A stretch of 64,000 nucleotides of DNA from positions 156,114-220,113 of the forward strand of contig FN648619.1 of NCBI GenBank assembly GCA_000310025.1, given 5' to 3'. The DNA is from Ectocarpus siliculosus. Lineage: Eukaryota; Sar; Phaeophyceae; Ectocarpales; Ectocarpaceae. Shown here one piece after another: positions 12,501-23,230 of this stretch (its first letter is position 1; the number at the start of each line of letters is the position of its first letter). The notes under the pieces are model-generated. The model was given only the letters and a program-made list of their open reading frames with translations. It had not been told where the DNA came from and ran no database searches. The position numbers and the translations under genes were made by a program.

Positions 12501-15424
12501 ACGAGAGCCGTCCCTGCTACTACACGGGTCGTGAGGAAAAGCAGGATATCGCCGTGGACTTTGACTTGGGGACGTTGCTGTATTTATCTGGGACAATTCA
12601 GGCGGCGTGTGCCACCAGAAAGGAAAAAATCAAAACAAAGGCGGTACTGGACCAAGCAATAAAAAACCGTCAGGGGGGGGCGTCCCAGGGGCGGTAACTC
12701 GTGGCTAAATACGCGGCATCCAACGTCAATCGGACGCTCCATTGCTGTTCGGAGCATCAGATGGATAAACTGGTTGCTGGGTGTGTACGGACAAGAACTT
12801 TTGCATGGACGAGACTTTTCGTGACCAACCCCGAAACAGACGTGGCACATCACCACGCTACAGGCATTGTTCCCGTTGACTGCCTCCCTTTCCCACCCGC
12901 CAGGCCAAAGAGTGCTTTGAAGCGCAAGGTTCATCAGAGGAGGGCTTCAAGCTTCAAACTTTCAGGAAAGTACACAAACACAAACATGTGCAACAAAAAC
13001 CACGTAGCGACAGGCGGTGGTTCGAGCGCTCGCTGGTGCCTTTATCCTGTGCAGATCGACTACAAGGAAACGGACCACGGCAAGTTGCACTCTAAGCCAG
13101 TGAATGAAAATCTAAATACGATGCGGGGTGATGACATAGTGCAAGATTCCCACCTCGAGGCACCATTAAATGTTACCCCTTTGAGTTCTTGGCGCGACTG
13201 GACCACTACTGACAGTTTTGCTATACCGCACATGGGACACCCATGGGTTACCCTTGGGCCGCCCATGGGCACTTTAACCTAGAACTTCGCCACTAGGGCT
13301 TAGCCACCTGCACATCAACCTAGAACATAGCCACCAGCGCCAACCTAGCACGTATCGAGTGTGCCTAGCACGTGTCGTGTGGCCTGGGGGTAGGGTTAGG
13401 GTTAGCACTAGGGTTATTAGTCGATATAATGACCGTTCCAAAGCAGACAATCTATTGTTTAGGAGTACACTGGTTCCGGTTGAGGGGCTCCCATTGGCCG
13501 CCCATGGGCTTCCCATAGGTTGCCATGGGCCGCCCATGGGCGGCCCACGGGCTACCCATGGGTATGCCAATGGGTCAACCATGGGTCAACCATGGGCAAA
13601 AAAGTGCCCATGGGCGGCGGCCCATGGGGGTCCCATGGGCGTTTTAGCAAAACTGTAGAAAGTGAAGGAGACCGACAACTCGTTTGGGCGCCATGAACGC
13701 CTAGACGGGAAATTCACCAGAGCATCGTTCCTAAATTTCTTCCCCGATCCCGTTATTTGTCAAGAGGACAGGAATAGGCGCCAAGCTGTTTGCCACGCCT
13801 CTACAGAGCTTCAGCGACTACGGGGGTCTCGGAGAGCATGCCAACCCCGAAAGCAACCCGACTTGGCAATCAAACAAAATGTTCGCTGTAAGGTTTAAGC
13901 TTGCACGGAACTCGAGCACTGTTCGGTGTTTCAGTGAAAGCATCTAAGCGCCCTCTATGAACCCGTATTGGAGCAACCGCGTGAGAGGCGATGTCTGCGG
14001 TTCTACAGTATGAATATACTTCACAAGGAAAAATAGAAAATATGCGTACACTGATATACTCCCAAGAATGCAGACGAATGCAAACATCGGCGGATTTGCG
14101 CGCGTGGGAGCGTAATCGCACGGGGGTGAGGTAAATACATACCAGAAGTAATTCGGATTCTGCACAAGTTCGGGCAAGAAAGACTGGATGCTCCTGCGAA
14201 CGCAACGGACCGCTTTACCGCGCCTATTGTCGGGAGGCGGTCGATATTGATTTTGACTGACTTCGGAAACCCCGACCCCAATCTCCTGAACTGCGGGATG
14301 AGCTGATGTCACCATGTAGCTACTGCTGACGCCGTTCAGCGGTGTACGGTCCGTGGCGTTGAGCACAAGCAGTACAAGACACTGGATGTCAGTCAAATTT
14401 GCCGGGATTTGCGGATATTGTAGGCCATTATAATACTACGCTGCTGTACGATCCTCGATATCACCACCCAAGAAGCAAACAAACCAGAACGTGCCAGCGC
14501 ACACGACGCCTCTTCATGGTGTCCTCTACCGATAACAGCAGCACTGGTATAAACGGCGGGAAAGGTTGCATTCTATTGAGCCAGCATCAAGGGGTTGAGT
14601 TCCCCCCCATCTGGGCACGCTCAGATCTGTTTCTGGGAGAGTGCTGCTGTCGAATGCTGTAATTGTTGCTGTCTGACATGTCCCATCATGAAAAAAAAAA
14701 AAATGCATGCCGCCCGAAAAATGAGGTAGGTCCCAAACTGCTGGACGTACCTATTCCACTGATGGAGTTGCCCTCAAAGACCTAATCTCGGCACTGCGGT
14801 GTGCAGAGTATCATACCTCACACCAGTTGTGTTGGGGGATTGGGGCTCACAGAGGGAAGAGTACAGTAGTGACAAGCCGATTTGGTTTGATATAGACTTG
14901 GTCGAGTTGTTTTTTCCCGGCAAACAACTTCCTGTTGCCTACAAGCAGCCCTCCCAGAGCTTACCTTGTGTTCTCAAAAAATAAAAAATAAACTTGCCGC
15001 AACACACGTGTCCCACATCATTGTTCGACCTTGCGCGCCGATTCCAAAACAACACCAGAAGGAAAACAGAGAACGAACATACCTCGAACCCGCACGGGAG
15101 GCCCCCCGAGTGCATGTGGTGCAACCGATAGGCATCTTGCGAGTCGGGAACCCCCCCCTTCCCGCACACATCAGCTGATAGCTCTAACCGAAGGGCACAC
15201 GTCCTCACCAGCCGCCGCACGCCGGCGTCGTCTACATGCTGGCGACCGCCGCCGTCCATGGTGCTCTTGGCGGGGTCGTCTTTCAGGTGAGACGCTGGTG
15301 GGGCGTCCCACTCGCTCCAGTCCAGGTGCGGGTCGCGAGGGTATACCGGGGCGGCGAGCACCACACTCGCAAGGCACGCCAGCAATGCTACAACCATGGC
15401 CCGGCCGCCGGGGTTACTGGTCAT
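9558..15424 (-). CDS. Secreted/membrane SGNH-fold (PC-esterase-like) protein, five exons
   Basis: Exons at 15424-15083, 14381-14143, 12513-12339, 11487-11314 and 10595-9558 join with agreeing phases (0, 2, 0, 0) to give 655 residues. Residues 1-24 form a signal peptide (hydrophobic core MVVALLACLASVVLA). Exon 4 holds the SGNH block I, FHLIGDSTSRRL, with Ser275 as the expected nucleophile. Exon 5 holds YGVHD (352-355), in the place of the family's third block. Near residue 557 is NPIHFD, which sits where the catalytic DxxH motif is expected but reads Asn, not Asp. A hydrophobic segment near the C-terminus followed by RYCRNRG suggests a type I membrane anchor. In this family such proteins act as O-acyl esterases or transferases on glycans; the substrate here is unknown. 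The fold assignment is fairly sure, the activity is not. Two small DNA transposons lie in introns 2 and 3. Confidence 0.7.
11640..12321. mobile_element. Non-autonomous hAT-type element with 8-bp target duplication
   Basis: The element has terminal inverted repeats TAGGGTTGTGTATCGG at both ends. It is flanked by a perfect 8-bp direct repeat, CCAAATGG (11632-11639 and 12322-12329), as expected for hAT-superfamily insertion. Subterminal regions are rich in CGATAT/ATATCG motifs in both orientations. The middle (about 11880-12080, plus strand) reads as a charged protein fragment with motifs such as RSKKNERAAKVERVKMEP. This could be the N-terminal remnant of a transposase. It lies in intron 3 of the SGNH gene, with its right target-duplication copy about 9 bp from the exon 3 donor at 12338. 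Confidence 0.85.
13213..13655. mobile_element. Foldback/MITE-like element rich in CCATGGGC palindromes
   Basis: The ends are inverted repeats beginning CAGTTTTGCTA, continuing through CGCACATGGGAC on the left and its near match on the right. Both arms contain many copies of CCCATGGG/GCCCATGGGC, themselves palindromic. The centre holds a TAGGGTTAGGGTTAG tract near 13389. No clear target-site duplication is visible. It lies in intron 2 of the SGNH gene. It could be a MITE or a foldback transposon; the superfamily is undetermined. Confidence 0.6.
13389..13416 (+). repeat. Short telomere-like TTAGGG tract
   Basis: The sequence GTAGGGTTAGGGTTAG followed by CACTAGGGTTA contains two perfect and one broken TTAGGG unit. 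It is internal to the foldback element, so it is an interstitial tract and not a chromosome end. Confidence 0.6.
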
Positions 15425-17253
15425 GTCTCTCCGCTGTCTTCTTCGCGAACTTCTACTCCGCCCACAGGCTGCTTGCTGCCCCGTGCTGCACGGCGTCTCG
15501 TGTACGCGCTGCCTTATGGTAGTGCCTCTCCCAACCGGCTACGTTGTGCGAGGGGTGTTGAAGAGAGAGGTGAGGGGCGAAGCGGAGTAAATGCTTACTA
15601 CCGCCGGCAAATAACGGGACATGAAAATCGTGATTGATTGCGGGGGGTTGGGGTGTCTGGTTGTGCTGTTTGATGGGCTGTAGTACGCTGTAGTACGCTG
15701 TAGTACGCTGATGTCTCGAGTTCAAGTGACGTTTCGGTATAGGAGTTCCGAAACGTAAACGCGCCGCATTCTCGAAACCCAGCTGCATGGCTGCAGGATC
15801 ACACGGACACACACGGACACACGGACATGCACGTGCAGCATTTTGTCGCGCTTCCGAGCAATATTTGTTGCAATCGGGGTGGTCGATCGAAGATCGCGGA
15901 GCCCACAGGAGAGGGACCATACCGCCGAAACAGCCGATAAACTTTTGTACTCACCCACAGTCTAAGTTGGTGGATAAAAATATACTTCGTTTGCAAGCAA
16001 ACAACACGTAGTCTATGCATACTACCTCACCAAACTCCGCAGGGAACCTAGTCTACACATAGAACCCGTTCACCATAATTCCGGAATGATTTTGCGGGGA
16101 AGCTCTTGTATTTGAAGCAACTGGCTGAGGGTTTACTCATCGTCAGACCAGCGGCCTCATCTGGTCGACAGAAAGCACCGCAGCGAGAGCCCCGCAGCGT
16201 CTTCCGACGGCCCTGGCAAAGCAGGCCGCATGTCGTTTCAGAGGGCACCAGCCGACCGCCGTTTGTAATATTTTTACTGCTGTTGTACGTCTCCGCGAAG
16301 GGCTGATTCATCGGTTTGCGTACATGTGTTTGCGTTGGACTCCCTGCATATCGGCGGGTGTGACGGTGTCTCCAGCCTCTCTGTTAGCATGTGTGGGGAA
16401 AGTCACCCATGCCTTGGTAGGGTGTGGTTTTGGAAGGGAGGGCTAGAGCTCGGCCAAGCCTTGGATGAGGCCGAGCTTGGGGGGGCAATTGAGACAATCT
16501 CGGCAAACCGCTCTGAGGAACACCAGGGAAGTTGACAACAACCGCCACATTGGATGTATATAATTTGAAAACTTTCCGTGCTCTACTGATGTTGTTTACC
16601 AACACCAAACATAACAACAAGCTAACATAATGCAAACTGAATGATATGCCCTAGGTGTACCATTCTCATATACTGTAAACATCACAGATACGTTACCCCA
16701 AATGATCAAATACGTTTTGCAAATTCAAAAAACGGCGGGAAACAACTGCTGCCCGTGAAATTCATAAATCTGTAGATTTGGAAAACGAGTGATGTACTGC
16801 TGAGCCTTCGTTCCATCTTCCATGATTTTTACAATGTTATTCCTAATATCTAACAAACCAGCAAGCTGTCAATAGACACTGCGCCGTGTCCCCCTGTGAA
16901 GGTTACATTTTACAATACCCGACACAACGGAGGGATTCTCCGCGATACTTTGTCGTTCACCCAGTAGAGAACTACAGGGGATGAATTGTAAAATGTAAGT
17001 TACCTATGTACAGATGTGTTTGTACTTAGCACCAGCTGGCATCACTGATATATATCATCAGTGTATAGATTTAAAACGACTCGAAACGGTTTTCCTCCAC
17101 TCACTGAAAAGACTCCACCACATCCCGTTCGACTGTGGCTTTATCTCGAATGGGTAGTCTTTCTGTGTGTGTATTTATTTTTTCGTGATGTCCTACGTCA
17201 GGTTTGCACAGCCCATGACCGGCAACCGGTAGGTCCAAAGCTGAAGAAAATAA
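15425..17253. other. Intergenic, no supported gene; small repeats
   Basis: There is a perfect 10-bp tandem triplication (TAGTACGCTG) at 15681-15710. A pair of inverted repeats lies at 16901-16916 and 16985-17004 (GGTTACATTTTACAAT and its imperfect complement). I see no coding exon with splice support. The first part presumably holds the promoter of the SGNH gene, which starts at 15424 and reads leftward. Confidence 0.5.
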
Positions 17254-17543
17254 GGGGAGATTTGTTGTAGGAGCAGACGGAAACAAATCAAGGTTTATTG
17301 AAAGTAGTCGAATTTGTAACGTCGTTGTTAGGGTATGCATAAATTGCTACGGAAATACGGGGTCCCCTCCCCAGCGGGAGCAGGGGAGTAGCCACCACCT
17401 CGGCACTCTATCGAAGCTAGGTGTTCACACAAAGTCTTACGAGGACTAGTCTAGAGAGAGCAACGCAGAGACAAGGAGCGAGGTGGACACTGTGAGGGCT
17501 TCGAGTGGTAAAGCTGGAGGAGCGGCAAACAAGTTTGGTCTTT
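17254..17543 (+). repeat. Split direct repeat A1
   Basis: The left terminal repeat of the element, beginning GGGGAGATTTGTTGTAG. It is almost identical to A2 at 26790-27082, with two substitutions and one small change near TGGTAAAGCTGG versus TGGTTTGCCAGCTGG. The 5' end of transcription is expected in or near this unit. Confidence 0.93.
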
Positions 17544-18359
17544 TGGTCTTTCAATCAGCGAGCCGTGGGGACCCGAGAGGGCCGCCCAACAGCAGCAGCA
17601 GTTGTACGAGGGAGCGCGCTGCTCCATCGCGGTGCTAGAGGAACGCCGGGAGTACCGACGCGTGTGCACACCACTGAACGGTACGAGTGGGTCGATATGT
17701 GTGGGTCGATAGGATCCGATGCACGTTGGGTGTAATACTGGTAGCGATCCAGTCGCGATTGTTCCACCTCTGCCGTTGGGTTGCTGAGGTGATCGCAGGC
17801 GGCGGGAATTTTAATTTGAGCATGGGTGCATACATGGAGGCACACGCCAATTCGCCAGCTGACGTACAAAACGCGACCGGTGTCCTCGCAGGCACGTAGC
17901 CATTACGGCGCAGAGATGGTCGCGGATACACGGCACAGTGCATGCAAGCTGCGAGATGGATGTCAATTACGAGGGCAACACACCGAAATATCACGAGGCA
18001 ACACATGGAAACATTTTTTTTTTTGGTTGTCTACTTGTTCAAAGTACGCTACTGTATCACCAGGGTCCTTGGTTCGGTGCGGCATGCTGGATGATGGGCT
18101 GCTGTGTACTGATACCATGCCGAGACATATCAGCTGAGATATACGGATCATCTGGCATACGACATAATTGCATGCATGAAATGATCACAGCCCAGCAGCG
18201 CACGTATACAAACCAATTGCTGTTTGGTAAAACCAATTGATGGTCGTTGTGGATGTGCATACAATATGCATATGCATTATGCTGGAAGTCATGAATCCGA
18301 CTCACAGAGGCTCTGAGTAGCAGTATGCACGTGCATTGCGTAACATGGAATCATCTGGT
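17544..18359 (+). other. Retrotransposon leader before the satellite
   Basis: No convincing open frame. This unique leader sequence joins the A1 repeat to the satellite array. I see no promoter motif I can name. Confidence 0.5.
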
Positions 18360-21300
18360 TCACATTTGGTCTCAGATACGCGCCGCTTACCAGGGTTGTC
18401 GTCTAGCGCGATTCACGCAGACACAAATCTGCCGGAACCAAAACACATAAAAAGTGTTTGGCGGCGGTGGTAAGGGAGGGGGGGAGCGATTGTCAACAGT
18501 GATACATACCTAGTAAGGGATGTTAAACTCGGGCAATTACCCTACGCTCCACAGGCATTACGAAATAGAGTTACAGCAATGCAGGGTCCACACACACAAA
18601 TAGTGCGCGGCGGCTGTGGTGGTGGAAACGTTTGATTATCAATAGTGCCACATATAATTCACGACACCGAGATCCATGCCGGAACCACACGCATACATAG
18701 GGTGTGGCGCGTACATACAGAGTGCACATACCGGATCCACACACATCCAGAGTGGTGGCGGCCGTGGGTGGCAGGCTTGTTTGTTAAACATCGCTACTTA
18801 CCAGGGTTGTTGCTCAAGGAGCGATTCACGCCTAACAACAGAGTACATACACCGGAACCACACACATAAATAGTGGGTGGCGGCCGTGGGTGGCAGGCTT
18901 GTTTGGTAACAGCACTACTTATCAAGGTGGTTGCTTGGAAGCGATTCACGCATAACATACAGAGTACATATGCCGGGACCACACACATAAATAGTGTGTG
19001 GCGGCCGTGGTGGGTAGACTTGTTTGTTAAACAGCGCTACTTACCAGGGTTGTTGCTCGAGGAGCGATCCACGCATAAATACATAGTACATATGCCGGGA
19101 CCACACACATAAATAGTGGGTGGCGGCTGTGGTTGGTGGGCTTGTTGTTCCAACAGCACTACTTACCAAGGTTGTTGCTTGAGAAGCAATTCACGCTTGT
19201 GTACAGAACGTATAAATGCCGGGACCACACACATCAATAGTGTGTGGCGGCCGTGGTGGGTAGACTTGTTTGTCAAACAGCGCTACTTACCAAGGCTGTT
19301 GCTCGAGGAGCGATTCACGCATAAATACAGAGAGTACGAATGCCGGGACCACACACATAAAATAGTGTGTGGCGGCCGTGGTGGGTGGGCTTGTTGTTCC
19401 AACAGCACTACTTACCAAGGTTGTTGCTCGAGGAGCGGTCCACGCATAAATACAGAAATGCCGGAACCACACACATAGATAGTGTGTGGCGGCCGTGGTT
19501 GGTAGGCTTGTTGGTAAACAGCGCTACTTACCAGGGTTGTTGCTCGAGGAGCAACTCACAGCATAAATACAGAGTACATATGCCGGGACCACACACATCA
19601 ATAGTGTGTGGCGGCCGTGGTGGGTGGGCTTGTTGTCTCCAACAGCGCTATCTCACCAAGGTTGTTGCTTGAGAGGCAATTCACGCTTGTGCACAGAGGG
19701 TATGAATGCCGGGACCAAACACATCAATAGTGTGTGGCGGCCGTGGTGGGTAGGCTTGTTTGTTAAACAGCGATACCTACCAACGTTGTTGCTCGAGGAG
19801 CGATTCACGCATAAATACAAAGTACACATGCCGGAACCACACACATAAAATAGTGTGTGGCGGCCGTGGTTGGTGGGCTTGTGTGTTCCAACAGCACTAC
19901 TTACCAAGGTTGTTGCTCGAGGAGCGATCCACGCATAAATACAGAAATGCCGGAACCACACACATAGATAGTGTGTGGCGGCCGTGGTTGGTAGGCTTGT
20001 TGGTAAACAGCGCTACTTACCAGGGTTGTTGCTCGAGGAGCAATTCACGCATAAATACAGAGTACATATGCCGGGACCACACACATAAATAGTGTGTGGC
20101 GGCCGTGGTGGGTGACTTGTTTGTTTAACAGTGCTACTTACCAGGGTTGTTGCTCGAGGAGCGATCCACGCATAAATACAGAGTACATATGCCGGGACCA
20201 CACACATCAATAGTGTGTGGCGGCCGTGGTGGGTGGGCTTGTTGTTCCAACAGCGCTACTCACCAAGGTTGTTGCTTGAGAGGCAATTCACGCTTGTGCA
20301 CAGAGGGTATGAATGCCGGGACCACACACATCAATAGTGTGTGGCGGCCGTGGTGGGTAGGCTTGTTTGTTAAACAGCGATACCTACCAACGTTGTTGCT
20401 CGAGGAGCGATTCACGCATAAATACAAAGTACACATGCCGGAACCACACACATAAAATAGTGTGTGGCGGCCGTGGTTGGTGGGCTTGGTGTTCCAACAG
20501 CACTACTTACCAAGGTTGTTGCTCGAGGAGCGATCCACGCATAAATACAGAAATGCCGGAACCACACACATAGATAGTGTGTGGCGGCCGTGGTTGGTAG
20601 GCTTGTTGGTAAACAGCGCTACTTACCAGGGTTGTTGCTCGAGGAGCAATTCACGCATAAATACAGAGTACATATGCCGGGACCACACACATAAATAGTG
20701 TGTGGCGGCCGTGGTGGGTGACTTGTTTGTTAAACAGCGCTACTTACCAGGGTTGTTGCTCGAGGAGCGATCCACGCATAAATACAGAGTACATATGCCG
20801 GGACCACACACATCAATAGTGTGTGGCGGCCGTGGTGGGTGGGCTTGTTGTTCCAACAGCGCTACTCACCAAGGTTGTTGCTTGAGAGGCAATTCACGTT
20901 TGTGCACAGAGGGTATGAATGCCGGGACCACACACATCAATAGTGTGTGGCGGCCGTGGTGGGTAGGCTTGTTTGTTAAACAGCGCTACTTACCAAGGTT
21001 GTTGCTCGAGGAGCAATTCACGCATAAATACAGAGTACACATGCCGGAACCACACACATAACTAGTGTGTGGCGGCCGTGGTGGGTAGGCTTGTTTGTTA
21101 AACAGCGCTACTCACCAAGGTTGTTGCTCGAGGAGCGATTCACGCATAAATACAGAGTACACATGCCGGAACCACACACATAAATAGTGTGTGGCGGCCG
21201 TGGGCGTGGGCTCGTTGTTCCAACAGTGCCATTTACCGGGGTTGTTGCCTGCGAGGCAATTCACGCTTGTGTAGAGAGGGCATAAATGCCGGGACCACAC

Positions 21301-21625
21301 ACATAGATAGTGTGTGGCGGCCGTGGTGGGTAGGCTTGTTTGTTAAACAGCGCTACTTATCAAGGTTGTTGCTCGAGGAGCGATTCACGCATAAATACAG
21401 AGTACCTGTGGCCGGAACCACACACATAAATAGTGTGTGTCGCATGTGGTTGGTAGGCTTGTTGTTAACAGCATTACGCACCAGGGTTGTCGCTTGAGGA
21501 GCGATCCACGCAGACAGGGTATATGCCGGAACCACACACATCAATGGTGTGTGACGGACGTGGTTGGTGAGCTTGTTGCCACAACAGCAGTACCCTCGAG
21601 GTGTCGCCTTGGGTAATTCTCGCAG
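18360..21625 (+). repeat. About 122-bp satellite array in the retrotransposon leader
   Basis: Roughly 26 tandem units of 117-124 bp; successive CGGCCGTGG anchors lie at 20221, 20345, 20468, 20585, 20706, 20827, 20951, 21073 and 21195. Each unit contains two inverted repeats. One is CCACACAC, a 7-base spacer, then GTGTGTGG. The other is a 6-bp stem such as TTGCTC-GAG-GAGCAA. Units at both ends are degenerate and the middle is homogeneous. A higher-order period of about 607 bp (five units) is visible from 19.6 to 21.0 kb. Units are not a multiple of three, so reading frames through the array are incidental. Confidence 0.92.
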
Positions 21626-21739
21626 TCGAGCATGTGTCGAAACAACTGCATGTACACACACGTTCACCAGTCATTTTGTGAGGCAACAAAATGTTGAGCA
21701 TTCCGAAACCGCGGGTCGTGCATGTTGTAACCGCTTTAG

Positions 21740-23230
21740 ATGGCTATTGAAACGAGGTCGCGCCAAGGGCGAACGGCAGGAAGAGGGCGGACTGGTGCGC
21801 GGGGGGCGGCCAGGTCTGCTGGGCGGTCTACGTCGAGGGCCGCGGCGGCAGCAAAGTCCAATGGGCGCTCCATGTCACGGCGGCCTTCCCGGGCGGTAGT
21901 GCGTACGCCTGAGCGGGGAGCGGGCCGCCCGTCACGGGCACGGTCGTCCCCCAGAGACGGGGGCGACGGAAGCACTGACCGCGCCACTATGGACGGTTTC
22001 CGCCGTGAGTTGGAGGAGCTACGGCGCCAGACCGCGGAACGCGACGACGTCATCGAACACCTCCAGGAAGTCGTCGCCAGCAGGAACGGCGCGATCCAAC
22101 AGCTCCAGGCCGAGATCGACGACGTTGTCCGTCGGGGTCCCGATTCCGATCCGCCGGAGGCGGGCGCCGCGGGAGCGGGAGCTCGCGCGGAGAACGGCGA
22201 GGTGGCCATTGTGGGGACGGTTGCGCCGTCAGCGGGAGCTGGACGAGCGACGGTGACGATGAACGTTTCATCCGGACACATTCAGCAGGTCGCTTTCAAG
22301 GAGGACCTGAAAGCGTGGCGCAACCCCGCCGCCATCAAGCCCTGGCTCATCACCACGGAGCGGCCTCCGTTCGTCGGAATGTCGAAGACGAACATGCAGG
22401 CCGCCCTGCGAAGTGTAGCTCACGTGTCAGCTCCGGTGGTGGAGATGCTGAACAATCTGTCCGACTTCGATATGCGTATGTTTGTGCCGAACGGGGACGA
22501 CACCAGCGGGGAAGGGATCTCCTTGCCAGAGCACCTTGAGATTTTGATCGAAGCCATCCAGACGATAATATCGAAGGGCGTCATGTCCGACGAGGGCCTC
22601 CAACGCGTAGAGGTCCTGGTCAAAGGCCTGGACCGAGGGCTGAAGATGTTGCGACGGCACTGCAACGAGTTTCGCAGCAAGCTGCGCAGCGCCGAAAACT
22701 ACGACATGATGGCCGGACTGGTCAACGATGACCTCAATTGCTGGGCGGGGGAGCTTTTCGACGCGGCGACGACGTTCGCCAAAATACACGTGTCACCGCC
22801 GACCGCCGCCCAATTTCCCGCCGTCGTCACGCCGGCGTGGCCCGACCTAACGGCATACGTCAACGCTGGCGGCCTCCGCAACTTATCCAACCAGCCACAG
22901 CAGCGGCAGTCGTCCACATCAGGTTCGGGCAAGTCAAAGGCCGCGACAGCCGCGAGGAAGGGCGGGAATCAGTATTGCTTCGCCTTCAGCTCGGAGGAAG
23001 GATGCCGTCGATCGGCCCGCGATTGCCGATGGGTCCATGCTATCGATCCTAACAAACGCGGTGGCAAACGGGCTGGGGGTCGCGGCAAGGATGCTTACGG
23101 CAGTAGCGGGGGGAGCAAAGGGGGCCGGGGCGACGGCACCAGCGGCAGTAGTACCGATCGCGGGGGAGTCCGCAACAGATCTTCTAACGGTGGCGGCGGC
23201 CGCGGTGGAGGCGGAGCCAAGAGCCACTAG
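21740..23230 (+). CDS. Gag-like protein of the retrotransposon
   Basis: This 496-residue reading frame starts at ATG 21740, the first after the satellite. The N-terminus is Arg/Ala/Gly-rich and basic. Residues about 88-135 form a coiled coil (FRRELEELRRQ...VIEHLQEVV), which would drive self-assembly. Near residues 413-433 is a CCCH-type zinc finger: Cys, eight residues, Cys, six residues, Cys, three residues, His (motif RDCRWVHAID), likely for RNA binding. The C-terminus is a Gly/Ser/Arg-rich tail. Such first ORFs in DIRS-order elements package the element RNA. It ends in TAG, and the frame stays open beyond it into the RT ORF, so the two may be made as a fusion by readthrough. Codon use is strongly GC-rich compared with the neighbourhood. 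Confidence 0.85.
   Translation: MAIETRSRQGRTAGRGRTGARGAARSAGRSTSRAAAAAKSNGRSMSRRPSRAVVRTPERGAGRPSRARSSPRDGGDGSTDRATMDGFRRELEELRRQTAERDDVIEHLQEVVASRNGAIQQLQAEIDDVVRRGPDSDPPEAGAAGAGARAENGEVAIVGTVAPSAGAGRATVTMNVSSGHIQQVAFKEDLKAWRNPAAIKPWLITTERPPFVGMSKTNMQAALRSVAHVSAPVVEMLNNLSDFDMRMFVPNGDDTSGEGISLPEHLEILIEAIQTIISKGVMSDEGLQRVEVLVKGLDRGLKMLRRHCNEFRSKLRSAENYDMMAGLVNDDLNCWAGELFDAATTFAKIHVSPPTAAQFPAVVTPAWPDLTAYVNAGGLRNLSNQPQQRQSSTSGSGKSKAATAARKGGNQYCFAFSSEEGCRRSARDCRWVHAIDPNKRGGKRAGGRGKDAYGSSGGSKGGRGDGTSGSSTDRGGVRNRSSNGGGGRGGGGAKSH

Noticed and set aside
16901-17004. Inverted repeat pair as a MITE
   Set aside because: The arms are short, no target duplication is visible and the ends do not resemble a known family; noted only as a small inverted repeat.
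18645-21061. Many reading frames of 60-120 codons through the satellite
   Set aside because: The unit length is not a multiple of three and the frames simply repeat the satellite in different registers on both strands.
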